A stretch of 64,000 bases of DNA from Burkholderia cenocepacia (GTDB taxonomy: Bacteria; Pseudomonadota; Gammaproteobacteria; Burkholderiales; Burkholderiaceae): contig NZ_CP060039.1 in NCBI RefSeq assembly GCF_014211915.1, positions 3,038,001 through 3,102,000 of the forward strand, written 5' to 3'. This document shows, in pieces, positions 49,252 to 58,566 of this stretch (position 1 is its first letter; each line of letters begins with the position of its first letter). The translations under genes and the position numbers were made by a program. A model generated the notes under the pieces. It saw only the letters and a list, made by a program, of their open reading frames with translations, was not told the DNA's origin and searched no databases.

Positions 49252-50013
49252 ATGACCGCACCGTCCGACCGCAAGGCAGTCCTCATCACCGGCGCGAGCC
49301 GCGGCATCGGCCGCGCGACCGCCGTGCTGGCGGCCGAACGCGGCTGGGACGTCGGCATCAACTACGCGCGCGACGCGGCGGCGGCCGAACTGACCGCGCA
49401 GGCCGTGCGCGACGCGGGCGGCCGCGCGTGCATCGTCGCGGGCGATGTCGCGAACGAGACGGACGTCGTCGCGATGTTCGATACGGTTGCGACCGAGTTC
49501 GGGCGCCTCGACGCGCTCGTGAACAATGCAGGCATCGTCGCACCGTCGATGCCGCTCGCCGACATGCCGGTCGACCGGCTGCGGCGGATGTTCGATACCA
49601 ACGTGCTCGGCGCCTATCTGTGCGCGCGGGAAGCGGCGCGCCGGCTGTCGACCGACCGTGGCGGCCGCGGCGGCGCGATCGTCAACGTGTCGTCGATCGC
49701 GTCGCGGCTCGGCTCGCCGAACGAGTACGTCGACTACGCGGGCTCGAAAGGCGCGGTCGATTCGCTGACGATCGGCCTGGCAAAGGAACTCGGCCCGCAT
49801 GGCGTGCGCGTCAACGCGGTGCGCCCCGGCCTGATCGAGACCGAAATTCATGCAAGCGGCGGCCAGCCGGGCCGCGCAGCCCGCCTCGGCGCGCAGACGC
49901 CGCTCGGCCGAGCGGGCGAGGCGCAAGAGATCGCGGAAGCAATCGTCTGGCTGCTCGGCGACGCGGCGTCCTACACGACGGGCGCCCTGCTCGACGTCGG
50001 CGGCGGCCGCTAA
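49252..50013 (+). CDS. SDR-family oxidoreductase
   Basis: The 253-residue classical short-chain dehydrogenase has the cofactor motif TGASRGIGRATAV, NNAG, the catalytic Ser in NVSSIASRLG and the Tyr-Lys pair in YAGSKGAVD, then VRPGLIETEIHASGG. The basic NYARD region after strand 2 suggests NADP(H). It follows the LOG gene by 22 bases. Similar to 3-oxoacyl-ACP-reductase-like or glucose dehydrogenase-like SDRs; substrate unknown. Confidence 0.89.
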   Translation: MTAPSDRKAVLITGASRGIGRATAVLAAERGWDVGINYARDAAAAELTAQAVRDAGGRACIVAGDVANETDVVAMFDTVATEFGRLDALVNNAGIVAPSMPLADMPVDRLRRMFDTNVLGAYLCAREAARRLSTDRGGRGGAIVNVSSIASRLGSPNEYVDYAGSKGAVDSLTIGLAKELGPHGVRVNAVRPGLIETEIHASGGQPGRAARLGAQTPLGRAGEAQEIAEAIVWLLGDAASYTTGALLDVGGGR

Positions 50014-50241
50014 GCTGACGCGCGGCGCAACAATACAGCGATCGAAACCGCCTCGTAGTCACGGCGCCACAAATCTCCACAATTCCGTGACACTTCCAGT
50101 AAACATCCGTAACAATTCCGTGCTCTACTAGCGGCCATTCAGACAGGTGTCTCAAACACGCTGTCCGTTACCCCGGATGTAGCCCCTTATCGGTCCAGCC
50201 CATGTCGCCGGACCGGCTCGACTCGACCCGAGATCTTTTCC

Positions 50242-52134
50242 ATGCCTGGAACCGCAGCGCCCAGCCGGCGACGCACGTCCGTGCCCGCCCCGGCCGCGCA
50301 CACCCGCTCGACCGCCGATACCGACGTCCTCGCGACGCTCGACGTCGCCGCCCCGCCCGTCGCCGCCTCGACCGCCACGATCAGCGCCCCGCGCGACCGC
50401 TCGCTGCTGCTCGGCTGGCGCGCCTGGCTGTTCGTCGCCGCACTGGTGTGCGCGTACACGCTGCCCGGTGTGCTCGGCCACGATCCGTGGAAACAGGACG
50501 AAACCTACACGTTCGGCATCATCCAGCACATGCTCGAGACCGGCGACTTCGTCGTGCCGACCAATGCCGGCCTGCCGTTCATGGAAAAGCCGCCGCTTTA
50601 CGCATGGGTCGGGACCAGCCTCGCGTGGCTGCTGCAGCGCGTGATGCCGCTGCACGACGCGGCGCGCCTGGCGAGTGCCCTGTTCGCCGCGCTCGCGTTC
50701 GGCTTCATCGCACGCGCGGCCCGCGTGGCCAGTCGCGCGGACACCTGGTTCGACCTGCGCGTGCTCGGCCCGGTGGTACTCAGCGCCGGCACGCTCGTCG
50801 TCATCAAGCACGTGCACGACATGATGACGGACGTCGCGTTGTTTGCCGGCACGGCAATCGGGTTCTGCGGGCTGCTCGAACTCGTGATGCAGCATGTCGC
50901 GCAGGCGCAGCAGATGCGGCACGGGCTGCCGATACATCCGGCGAGCCGCTGGGCCGCGCCGATCTTCGGCGCGGGCGTCGGCATCGCGCTGATGGCGAAA
51001 GGGCTGTTCGTGCCGCTCGTGTTCGCGGCCACGCTCGTGTGCACGCTGGTGCTCTACCCGGCCTGCCGCACCCGCTCGTTCGCACGCGCGCTGGGCGTCG
51101 CCGCACTCGTGTTCGCGCCGTTCGCGCTGATCTGGCCGACCGCGCTGTTCCTGCGCTCCGAAACGCTGTTCATGACGTGGTTCTGGGACAACAACGTCGG
51201 TCGCTTCTTCGGTTTCTCCGTGCCCGAACTGGGCGCGGAAAACGACAAGCCGTTCTTCATCCTGCGCGCGTTCCTCACCGTCGGCTTCCCGGTCGCGCCG
51301 CTCGCGATCGTCGCGCTCGCCCGCGGCGCATGGCGCGACTGGCGTGCGCCGCGCATCGCGCTGCCCGTGCTGTTCGCCGGCATCGGGCTCGTGGTGCTGC
51401 AGGTGTCCGCGACGTCGCGCCAGCTCTACATCCTGCCGTTCTTCGCGCCGCTCGCACTGGTCGCCGCGCAGGCAATCGAGCGCCTGCCGCGCCGGCTGCA
51501 TCTCGCGTGGGATTACCTGAGCCGCATCCTGTTCGGCACGGTGGTCGTGCTCGCGTGGGCGATCTGGGCGGTGATGGCCGATCCGGCCGCGTCGCGCGCG
51601 GATCTCGCGCTGCTCGGCCGCTGGCTGCCGCTCGACTGGACGATGCCGATCCAGCCCGCGCTCGTGACCGGCGCGCTCGCGCTGACGGTCGGCTGGCTGA
51701 CGCTGCTGCCGAAGCTGCGCACGACGGGGCTGTGGCGCGGCGCGCTGTCGTGGGGCGCCGGCGCGATTGTCGCTTGGGGGCTCATCTATACGCTGCTGCT
51801 GCCGTGGCTCGACGTCGCGAAGAGCTACCGCTCGGTGTTCGACGACCTGAACGCGCATCTCGCGCTCGAATGGAACGACGGCGACTGCATGGCGAGCCTG
51901 CATGGGCTCGGCGAATCGGAAGCGCCGATGCTGTACTACTTCTCCGGCATCGAGCACACGCCGATCGACGACGCGAAGACGACGCGCTGCACGTGGATGA
52001 TCGTGCAGGGCGTGCGGGCCGTCGATCCCGCGCCGGGCAGCGAATGGAAGCTGTTCTGGGCGGGCGCCCGCCCGGGCGACAACGAGGAATTGCTGCGCGT
52101 CTACGTGCGCACGCCCGAACAGCACCTGCAGTGA
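50242..52134 (+). CDS. ArnT/GT83-like glycosyltransferase (PMT superfamily)
   Basis: The 630-residue protein has about 50 disordered N-terminal residues and then some 12-13 transmembrane helices. The signature HDPWKQDETYTFGIIQHMLETGDF and PFMEKPPLYAW is the catalytic Asp-Glu loop of PMT/ArnT-type enzymes, which move sugars from polyprenyl phosphate in the periplasm. A soluble C-terminal periplasmic domain follows. No arn or pmr synthesis genes adjoin, so the sugar (4-amino-4-deoxyarabinose or other) and acceptor are not shown. Confidence 0.84.
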   Translation: MPGTAAPSRRRTSVPAPAAHTRSTADTDVLATLDVAAPPVAASTATISAPRDRSLLLGWRAWLFVAALVCAYTLPGVLGHDPWKQDETYTFGIIQHMLETGDFVVPTNAGLPFMEKPPLYAWVGTSLAWLLQRVMPLHDAARLASALFAALAFGFIARAARVASRADTWFDLRVLGPVVLSAGTLVVIKHVHDMMTDVALFAGTAIGFCGLLELVMQHVAQAQQMRHGLPIHPASRWAAPIFGAGVGIALMAKGLFVPLVFAATLVCTLVLYPACRTRSFARALGVAALVFAPFALIWPTALFLRSETLFMTWFWDNNVGRFFGFSVPELGAENDKPFFILRAFLTVGFPVAPLAIVALARGAWRDWRAPRIALPVLFAGIGLVVLQVSATSRQLYILPFFAPLALVAAQAIERLPRRLHLAWDYLSRILFGTVVVLAWAIWAVMADPAASRADLALLGRWLPLDWTMPIQPALVTGALALTVGWLTLLPKLRTTGLWRGALSWGAGAIVAWGLIYTLLLPWLDVAKSYRSVFDDLNAHLALEWNDGDCMASLHGLGESEAPMLYYFSGIEHTPIDDAKTTRCTWMIVQGVRAVDPAPGSEWKLFWAGARPGDNEELLRVYVRTPEQHLQ

Positions 52135-52136
52135 TA

Positions 52137-52175
52137 CAGGACGGCGCGATGCGCCGTCCTGCCCGCCTTCACTTT
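52137..52175 (+). terminator. Rho-independent-like terminator after the ArnT-like gene
   Basis: CAGGACGGCGC (52137-52147) pairs perfectly with GCGCCGTCCTG (52151-52161) around GAT, three bases after the stop, followed by a pyrimidine-rich CCCGCCTTCACTTTCC rather than a pure U run. Confidence 0.55.
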
Positions 52176-52307
52176 CCTCTTCGGCATAGGTCGCGGCAAT
52201 CCGGCCGACCGGTGCGCAGCCCGTGCTGCCGCACCCGCGCCTGCACGAACCCGCAAGCGCCCGGGCGTTAGCCGCCCCGTTCCCTCATCTCGCCAACGTA
52301 CGGATCG

Positions 52308-52925
52308 TCAGAACGACGAGCCGGGCTCTCGCAGAAACGCCGTTTCCTCGTCGGTCGACGCGCGACCGAGAATCGCGTTCCGGTGCGGAAAGCGGCCGAA
52401 GCGCTCGACGATCGCCGCATGCAGCAACGCGAAGCGGTGATAGCTCTCGCATCCGGCCTCGTCGCGGATGCCCGCGCACAGGCGCACGGCCTCGCGCTGG
52501 CTCTCGACCGACTCGTCGTGCTCGAACGGCAGATACGCGAACGCACGGTGATGGCCGCTCGGCAACCGGGTGTCCCAGCCGGCCGCGACGACGCGGCGGG
52601 CGAGCGCGAGCGCTTTCGGATCGGCGGCGAACGCGCGCGGCGTGCCGCGATGGATGTTGCGCGAGAACTGGTCGAGCACGACGATCAACGCCAGCGCGCC
52701 CGACGGCGAATCGGCCCAGTGATCGCAGGCGCCGTCGCACGCGGCGTCGAGCAGTGCGCCGTAACGCGTGCGCAGCACGTCGTCGAACGCGACGCCGCCG
52801 TTGAACCAGACCTTGCGGTTCTGCCCGAATTCGGCCGAGCCCGGCTCGCCGAACCAGAAATCGAGAATCTCCCTTGCTTGCGGATCGAGCGCCGCCGCGC
52901 CTGTTTTCCCGGTATCGACCGTCAT
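52308..52925 (-). CDS. DUF924 family protein
   Basis: The 205-residue helical protein starts MTVDTGKTGAAALDPQAREI and has the family blocks ILDFWFGEPGS, LALIVVLDQFSRNIHRGTPRAFAADPKAL and FAYLPFEHDESVESQREAVRL. DUF924 proteins have a TPR-like helical fold and no known function. Its ATG overlaps the AlaX gene stop (ATGA). Confidence 0.87.
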   Translation of the reverse strand: MTVDTGKTGAAALDPQAREILDFWFGEPGSAEFGQNRKVWFNGGVAFDDVLRTRYGALLDAACDGACDHWADSPSGALALIVVLDQFSRNIHRGTPRAFAADPKALALARRVVAAGWDTRLPSGHHRAFAYLPFEHDESVESQREAVRLCAGIRDEAGCESYHRFALLHAAIVERFGRFPHRNAILGRASTDEETAFLREPGSSF

Positions 52926-53653
52926 GCAAACTCCAGTACGAGGCGCCGTGTGCGCGCGCTCTTCTTTTCCAGTTTCGCAACCCGCAACCCGCCGATTTCG
53001 GATGTGTTGCGCACATGCGTGCCGCCGCACGGCTGCAGGTCGACGTTTTCGATGCGCAACAGCCGCACGCGGCCGAGGCCCATCGGCGGCTTCACGCTCA
53101 TCGTGCGCACGAGTTCGGGACGCTCGGCCATCTCGTCGTCGGTGATCCATTCGGTCGTGACCGGATGCGCGCCGACGACGAAGTCCGCGAGGCGCCGCTC
53201 GACGTCGTCGCGGTCTATCGCGTCGGAAGTCGCGAAATCGAGCCGCACGTAGTCGGCCGTCACGCTGCAGCCGTCGACCGCGTACGGCAGCACCGCGCAC
53301 ATCAGGTGCGCGGCCGTGTGCAGACGCATGTGCCGGTAGCGGCGCAGCCAGTCGATCTCCGCGACCACGCGCGTACCGGGGGCGAGCGTCGCGACGCTCG
53401 CCTCCTGGCCCGGCGCGGGCACGTGGACGGCGTCGTCGGGCGTCGCGCCGTCGAACTTCGCCTTGCGCGTGTCGGCAATCGCGATCGTACTGCCGTCGGG
53501 CAAAGTCAGCGTGCCGGTGTCGCCGGCCTGGCCGCCGCCGAGCGGATAGAACACGGTGCGGTCGAGCCGGATGCCGTCGTCGCCGACGGCCTGGACGATC
53601 GCCTCGCATTGCGTGAGGTACGCGTCTTCGCGAAACAGCGCTTGTGTCGTCAT
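52922..53653 (-). CDS. Alanyl-tRNA editing protein AlaX
   Basis: The 243-residue protein (MTTQALFREDAYLTQCEAIV) has the editing-site zinc ligands of the alanyl-tRNA synthetase editing domain: HMRLHTAAHLM (HxxxH) and QPCGGTHVRNTSEIG (CxxxH). It removes Ser or Gly mischarged onto tRNA-Ala. It lacks the synthetase core and has the long AlaX-M layout. It is coupled to DUF924 by overlap. Confidence 0.9.
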   Translation of the reverse strand: MTTQALFREDAYLTQCEAIVQAVGDDGIRLDRTVFYPLGGGQAGDTGTLTLPDGSTIAIADTRKAKFDGATPDDAVHVPAPGQEASVATLAPGTRVVAEIDWLRRYRHMRLHTAAHLMCAVLPYAVDGCSVTADYVRLDFATSDAIDRDDVERRLADFVVGAHPVTTEWITDDEMAERPELVRTMSVKPPMGLGRVRLLRIENVDLQPCGGTHVRNTSEIGGLRVAKLEKKSARTRRLVLEFA

Positions 53654-53756
53654 CGGGCAAGCCTCGTATCGATGGAGAAACGGCCAGTGTCGCGCCGGGC
53701 CGCTCGTGCGCCCAGACGCAGATCGTCCCGCGCGCGGACAGCGGCGTACCGGTCGA

Positions 53757-54167
53757 TCAACCGGGCCGGTTGCGCATCCAGTCGGCCGTGTCGTAGAACG
53801 AATGCATGAGCCGCTCGCGCAGCGGCTCCGGCAACCCGACGTCCTCCATCGCCCACGCCATGCAGCGCAGCCACTGGTCGCGCTCGACCGACGCGATCGG
53901 GAACGGCAGGTGCCGCGCGCGCAGCCGCGGATGGCCAAACCGGCTGATGTAGTGGTCGGGGCCGCCGAGCCAGCCGCACAGGAACCAGAACAGCTTGTCG
54001 CGCGAACCGTCGAGCGACGGCGGATGCAGCGCGCGAATCTGCGCGAACTCGGGCTCGAGGTCCATCAGGTCGTAGAAACGGTCCACCATTTCGCGCACGC
54101 GGGCTTCGCCGCCCACGAGTTCGAACGCCGTCGGCTGCGCCGGCGCATCGTCATTCACATCGGTCAT
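53757..54167 (-). CDS. Group II truncated haemoglobin
   Basis: The 136-residue protein has the trHb2 pattern: FELVGGEARVREMVDRFYDLM, LFWFLCGWLGGPDHYISRFGHPRLRARHLPF (with proximal His in RHLPF) and a C-terminal Trp helix VERDQWLRCMAWAMEDVG. These 2-on-2 globins bind O2, NO or peroxide. It lies between the AlaX and permease genes on the same strand, with short gaps and no sign of coupling. Confidence 0.92.
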   Translation of the reverse strand: MTDVNDDAPAQPTAFELVGGEARVREMVDRFYDLMDLEPEFAQIRALHPPSLDGSRDKLFWFLCGWLGGPDHYISRFGHPRLRARHLPFPIASVERDQWLRCMAWAMEDVGLPEPLRERLMHSFYDTADWMRNRPG

Positions 54168-54211
54168 TACGGATAGTCGGAAAACGGGATCTTCGAGGCC
54201 GCGGGCGACGC

Positions 54212-56827
54212 TCAGGCATCGCGCAGCGACTGCAGCGCGGGGCGCCGCAACACATTATGCAGGCTCAGCCAGCCGGCCGCACCGGCGCAGACGACACCGG
54301 CCGCGATGCCCGCCGGCACGAGCCACGGATCGACGGCGAGCTGGAAGTCGAACACGCGCGACGCGAGCACCCAGCCGACCGCGCTCGCGCCCGCCGACGC
54401 GAGCGTGCCGGCCAGCGCGCCGACCACGACGAATTCCGCGCGCTGCACTGCGTTGACCTGCGCGCGCGACGCGCCGAGCGCACGCAGCAGCGCGGCCTCG
54501 CGCACGCGCTCGTCCCGCGAGCCGGCGAGCGCCGTGTACAGCACGAGCACGCCGGCCGCGAGCGTGAACGCGAACAGGAACTGCACCGCTCCGACCACCT
54601 GCAGCATCATCCGCTGCAATTGCGCGAGGATCGGCGCGACGTCGATCGCGGTCAGGTTCGGGTAGCGCGCGATCAGCGGATCGAGCAGCGCGGCGTTCGA
54701 GGCCGGCAGATGGAAGCTCGTCAGGTAGACGGCGGGGAAATCCTTCAGCACCGGCGGCGGCATCAGCACGAAGAAGTTGACGCGGAACGAGCCCCAGTCG
54801 AGCTTGCGCACGCTGGTGATCGGCGCATCGACCGTCAGCCCCGTCACGTCGAAGCGCAGCGTGTCGCCCGGTTTCACGTTCAGCGTCTTCGCGAGGCCGG
54901 CTTCGATCGAGATCTGCGGCGTGGCCGCGTTGCCGAACCAGTCGCCTTCGACGATCCGGTTGTCGGACGGCAGTTCGGTCGTATACGACAGGTTGAACTC
55001 GCGATCGACGAGCCGGCGCGCCTCTTCGGAAGGATACGCGTCCGGATTCACCGGCTTGCCGTTGATCGCGACGAGGCGGCCGCGCACCATCGGCGCGGGC
55101 ACCGCGTCGCGCACGCCGTGCGCGGCCAGATAGGCGGCGACATCGGCGCGCTGGTCGGGCTGGATGTCGATCAGGAACTGGTTCGGCGCATCGGGCGGCG
55201 TCGACTGCCGCCAGCCCGCCACGAGGTCGTTGCGCGTGATCGCGATCAACAGCAGGCACATCAGGCCGAGCGCGAGCGCGGTGATCTGCAGCGCGCTGGC
55301 CGTGCCGCGCCGGTGCAGCGACGCCAGCGCGTAACGCCAGCCGACGCCCGCGGCCACGCGCGCATTGCGCACCGCGCGCGCGCCGGCGAACAGCACGAGC
55401 CGGGCGATCAGCGCGAACCCGACCAGCGCGCCGGCGAAGCCGCCCGCGACGATCAGGCCGAGCTTCAGGTTGCCGGCGGCCACGATCAGCAACCCCGCGA
55501 ACAGCACGACGCCGATCGCATACGCGGCCCACGCGGTGCGCGACGCGTCGCCCCACTCGCGCCGCAGCACGCGTACCGGCGGCACGCGCGTGAGCGGCAC
55601 GAGCGGCGGCAGCGCGAAACCGAGCAGCAGCACGAGCGCGGCGCCCATGCCGATCAGCGCCGGCCATAACGTGGGCGGCGGCAGCACGACGTCGATCAGG
55701 CTGCCGAGCGCGGCCAGCAGCGCCCAGTGGCCGCCGTAGCCCAGCACCGCGCCCGCGGCGCCCGACACGATGCCGACGCCGACGAATTCGAGCGCGAACA
55801 GCGCGCCGAGCGTGCGGCGGCTCACGCCGAGGCAGCGCATCGTCGCGCAGCCGTCGAGATGACGCCGCATGTAGCGCTGCGCGGCCATCGCGATCGCGAC
55901 CGCCGCGAGCAGCGCGGTCAGCAACGCGACGAGCGTCAGGAAATGACGCGCGCGATCCAGCGTCTGCCGCACCTGCGGCTGCCCTTCCTGCAACGACTCG
56001 AGCCCGACGCCGCGCAGCTTCCCGCCGTCGACGCGCTGGTGCGCATACGTTTCGAAGCGCGCAATGGCCGGTGCGTCGCCGGCGACCAGCAGCCGGTACG
56101 TGACGCGGCTGCCGTAGCCCGTGAGCCCCGTCGCGGCGAGCTCGTCCGCGCGCATCATCAGCCGCGGCGAAAAATTCACGAACGAAAAGCCGCGATCGAG
56201 TTCGCGGGTGATCGCCGCGGCGACCGTGAACGTGCGCAGCCCGACACGCACCGTATCGCCCGCCTTCAGGTGCAGCGCGTCGAGCAGCGCCGGATCGGCC
56301 CATACGGTGCCCGGCGCGGGAATCGCGGCCGCCTTCCGCGTGGTGGCGGCACCGGCCGGCAGGATCTCGACCGCGCCGCGCAACGGATAGCCGGGCGACA
56401 CGGCCTTCACGGCGGCGAGGCGCGACGGCGCGGCGTCGGCCGCCTGGCCGCCCGCGGCGGCCGCGATCATGCTCGGGAAGATGGCGGTGGTCGCGGTACG
56501 CAGGCCCAGCGCGCGGGCCTGCCGGTCGAACGACGGATCGACGGGGCGATCGGCGCGCACGACGAAATCGGCGCCGAGCATCTGGCGCGCGTCGCGCTCG
56601 AGCCCCTGGCGCAGGCGGTCGGCGAGAAAGCCGACGCTCGTCAGGGCCGCGACCGCGAGCACCAGCGCGAGGACCAGCAGCGTCAGTTCGCCCGCGCGCC
56701 AGTCGCGCGCGGTCATCCGGGCGGCCTGGTGGATCAGGTCGCGCAGGCCGAAGCGGCCGGCATGCGCGCGCCCGTCATGGCCGGGTTGCCCGGCCGGCGG
56801 CTGCGCCGCGTGTTGCGGCCCCTTCAA
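54212..56827 (-). CDS. FtsX-like ABC transporter permease (YbbP type)
   Basis: I place the start at TTG 56827, overlapping the DUF4126 stop, with GGAGGG eight bases upstream; in-frame sequence further upstream lies inside another gene. The 871-residue protein has an N-terminal helix (ELTLLVLALVLAVAALTSVGF), a large periplasmic domain with MacB_PCD-like ADFVVRADRPVDPSFDRQ, helices at about 325-480 with FtsX blocks, a second periplasmic domain and a final helix set. No ATPase (ybbA-like) gene lies in the window. Function would be a mechano-transmission or lipid export permease; unknown. Confidence 0.85.
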   Translation of the reverse strand: MKGPQHAAQPPAGQPGHDGRAHAGRFGLRDLIHQAARMTARDWRAGELTLLVLALVLAVAALTSVGFLADRLRQGLERDARQMLGADFVVRADRPVDPSFDRQARALGLRTATTAIFPSMIAAAAGGQAADAAPSRLAAVKAVSPGYPLRGAVEILPAGAATTRKAAAIPAPGTVWADPALLDALHLKAGDTVRVGLRTFTVAAAITRELDRGFSFVNFSPRLMMRADELAATGLTGYGSRVTYRLLVAGDAPAIARFETYAHQRVDGGKLRGVGLESLQEGQPQVRQTLDRARHFLTLVALLTALLAAVAIAMAAQRYMRRHLDGCATMRCLGVSRRTLGALFALEFVGVGIVSGAAGAVLGYGGHWALLAALGSLIDVVLPPPTLWPALIGMGAALVLLLGFALPPLVPLTRVPPVRVLRREWGDASRTAWAAYAIGVVLFAGLLIVAAGNLKLGLIVAGGFAGALVGFALIARLVLFAGARAVRNARVAAGVGWRYALASLHRRGTASALQITALALGLMCLLLIAITRNDLVAGWRQSTPPDAPNQFLIDIQPDQRADVAAYLAAHGVRDAVPAPMVRGRLVAINGKPVNPDAYPSEEARRLVDREFNLSYTTELPSDNRIVEGDWFGNAATPQISIEAGLAKTLNVKPGDTLRFDVTGLTVDAPITSVRKLDWGSFRVNFFVLMPPPVLKDFPAVYLTSFHLPASNAALLDPLIARYPNLTAIDVAPILAQLQRMMLQVVGAVQFLFAFTLAAGVLVLYTALAGSRDERVREAALLRALGASRAQVNAVQRAEFVVVGALAGTLASAGASAVGWVLASRVFDFQLAVDPWLVPAGIAAGVVCAGAAGWLSLHNVLRRPALQSLRDA

Positions 56828-57441
56828 TCGCGTTTCCCTCCGATCGAGTTGAGCCGCGACACCATGTGGTTCGCCATTCCGCGAAAACCACCCGACACGC
56901 CGCGCCACAGCCGCGGCAGCGCCCACGCCGACGCCGCGATGAACGCGGCGAGCAGCACGAGGAACGCGAGCGGAACGAAGAACGCGAGGACGAGCCCGCC
57001 GACCACGAGACCGTCCTCGGTCGACGACGCGACCCAGTTCGAAATCGGTTCGGGAGACAGGTTGATCAGCGCGCGCGTGCCGGCCTTCGCCACGTGCGCG
57101 GCGCCGGCGAGCGAGCCGCCGGCGAGCCCCGCGACCGCCAGCATGGTCGGGTCGGCATGGCCAAGCGCGCCGGCCGCGAGCACGGCGCCGGCCGGAATGC
57201 GGATGAAGGTATGCACGGCATCCCACAGCGAGTCGAACGCGGGGATCTTGTCGGCAAGGAATTCGGTCACGGTGAGCACGGCCGCGGCGCCGATGACCCA
57301 CGGCGACATCAGCACGGCCAGCGTGTCGGGCAGATGGAGCCAGCCGAACCGCGCCAGCACGCCGGCGATCAGGACCGTCAGGTACAGGCGCAGGCCGCTC
57401 GCCCACGCGAGCCCCGCGCCGAGCGAAATGGCTTCGATCAT
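56824..57441 (-). CDS. DUF4126 family membrane protein
   Basis: The 205-residue protein (MIEAISLGAGLAWASGLRLYL) has about five hydrophobic segments with Gly-rich loops (AGLAGGSLAGAAHVAKAGTRALINLSPEPISN). The end is basic (SRLNSIGGKRD). Its stop overlaps the TTG start of the FtsX-like permease. DUF4126 has no known function; the coupling suggests the two are made together. Confidence 0.83.
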   Translation of the reverse strand: MIEAISLGAGLAWASGLRLYLTVLIAGVLARFGWLHLPDTLAVLMSPWVIGAAAVLTVTEFLADKIPAFDSLWDAVHTFIRIPAGAVLAAGALGHADPTMLAVAGLAGGSLAGAAHVAKAGTRALINLSPEPISNWVASSTEDGLVVGGLVLAFFVPLAFLVLLAAFIAASAWALPRLWRGVSGGFRGMANHMVSRLNSIGGKRD

Positions 57442-57658
57442 GGCCCTCTCCTTGCACTTTCCGTGCGTTTTGCCGATTGACCGGATCGGGTCGGACAGAC
57501 TGGCCGCGCGGCGCGTGGCGACCGGCACCGCGTGCCGCGAGAAGCACGACGGGATTCAGGCCCGAATGCGTTCCATTATAGACAGGCTGGGCGGGCGGCC
57601 GGCGCAATTCCGCGGTGCGGGATGGCGCCCGGGCGCATGCGCGCCCGGCATCCCGTCG

Positions 57659-57979
57659 TCAGGCGGCCGACGACAGCTTCAGGCCGACCAGCCCCGCGAC
57701 GATCAGCGCCGCGCTCGCGACGCGCGCGACGGTCAGCGCCTCGCCCATCATCACGATACCGAACACGAACGCGCCGACCGCGCCGATGCCCGTCCACACC
57801 GCGTATGCGGTGCCGAGCGGCAACTGGCGCATCGCGACCGCGAGCAGCCCGAAGCTGGCCAGCGCCGTCACGATCGTAAACACCGACGGACCGAGCTTCG
57901 TGAAGCCGTCCGACGATTTCAAGCCGGCCGCCCAGGCCACTTCCAGCAAACCGGCGATCAATAACCATACCCACGCCAT
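57659..57979 (-). CDS. gdx: SMR-family guanidinium exporter (Gdx/SugE)
   Basis: ATG 57979 ([21 protein letters not shown]) gives 106 residues in four helices, with the essential Glu13 of SMR exporters. The helix 1 pattern [11 protein letters not shown] and the [16 protein letters not shown] loop are of the SugE/Gdx branch, which exchanges guanidinium for protons. A two-hairpin guanidine-II motif lies directly upstream, which supports this substrate over quaternary ammonium compounds. It was formerly annotated as SugE. Confidence 0.9.
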   Translation of the reverse strand: MAWVWLLIAGLLEVAWAAGLKSSDGFTKLGPSVFTIVTALASFGLLAVAMRQLPLGTAYAVWTGIGAVGAFVFGIVMMGEALTVARVASAALIVAGLVGLKLSSAA

Positions 57980-58001
57980 CTCGACGTACTCCAGATCGGA
58001 T

Positions 58002-58045
58002 GGGGCCGTCCCCGTTGAAGCGAATGGCCCGGGGTCGTCCCCGGG
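58002..58045 (-). ncRNA. Guanidine-II riboswitch (mini-ykkC)
   Basis: In minus-strand RNA the first hairpin is CCCGGGG ACGA CCCCGGG (58045-58028) and the second GGGG ACGG CCCC (58013-58002). Both have ACGR tetraloops on GC-rich stems, the mini-ykkC definition, with 14 bases between. The second hairpin ends 22 bases before the gdx ATG (57979). Ligand binding exposes the ribosome binding site in known members, so it should turn on gdx when guanidine rises. Confidence 0.82.
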
Positions 58046-58053
58046 CGGCGCCG

Positions 58054-58059
58054 AGTATA
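58054..58059 (-). promoter_or_regulatory. TATACT -10 hexamer for gdx
   Basis: TATACT on the minus strand lies 9 bases before hairpin 1 of the riboswitch, so the RNA would begin almost at the aptamer, as seen for this class. The -35 region is weak. Confidence 0.6.
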
Positions 58060-58132
58060 ACAAGAGGCTTACGGACCTGCCGGCTGCCGGCCACGTCGGC
58101 GGCCGATGCGGGGCGCGATCGGGCGGCCGCGG

Positions 58133-58414
58133 TCAGTTCGCCACGCGCTTCGGCGCACCGCCGCCGACGCAGCGATCGTCGCGGTACAGCGCCCACTCCT
58201 CGCACACGCGGCCATCCTCGAACACGCACATCCCGACCTGCCCGCTCGACAGGTTGCGGATCACGTGGCGACCGCCGAGCTTCTCGCAGTTGACCGACGC
58301 GGGATTGGCCAGCGCCACCTGCGCGGGCGGCTGCTGCCCGGGCGGCAACGGCTGGGCGAACGCGCCGGGCGCGACCAGCGCCAGCGCACAGATGACGACC
58401 AGACGGACGGACAT
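58133..58414 (-). CDS. DUF333 domain protein, secreted
   Basis: ATG 58414 (MSVRLVVICALALVAPGAFA) opens a signal peptide with an AFA cut site. The 93-residue protein has the DUF333 core ANPASVNCEKLGGRHVIRNLSSGQVGMCVFEDGRVCEEWALYRD, with four cysteines that likely form disulfides. The mature protein (about 73 residues) would be periplasmic; there is no lipobox. The family is linked to haemolysin-like and heat-shock HslJ proteins; function unknown. Confidence 0.84.
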   Translation of the reverse strand: MSVRLVVICALALVAPGAFAQPLPPGQQPPAQVALANPASVNCEKLGGRHVIRNLSSGQVGMCVFEDGRVCEEWALYRDDRCVGGGAPKRVAN

Positions 58415-58566
58415 TGCACGCTCCTCGTTTTCGTTCGCGGAACGGTCAGGATAGCGGGGATTGCGCAACGGGTGTGCAAGGCCGGCGCCGGTCGAGAGAC
58501 TGTCGCGCCGGCGCAACCGTGCCGATGCGCGGCGTCACGGCCGCATGCGCCGCCGCGCACCGCCCG

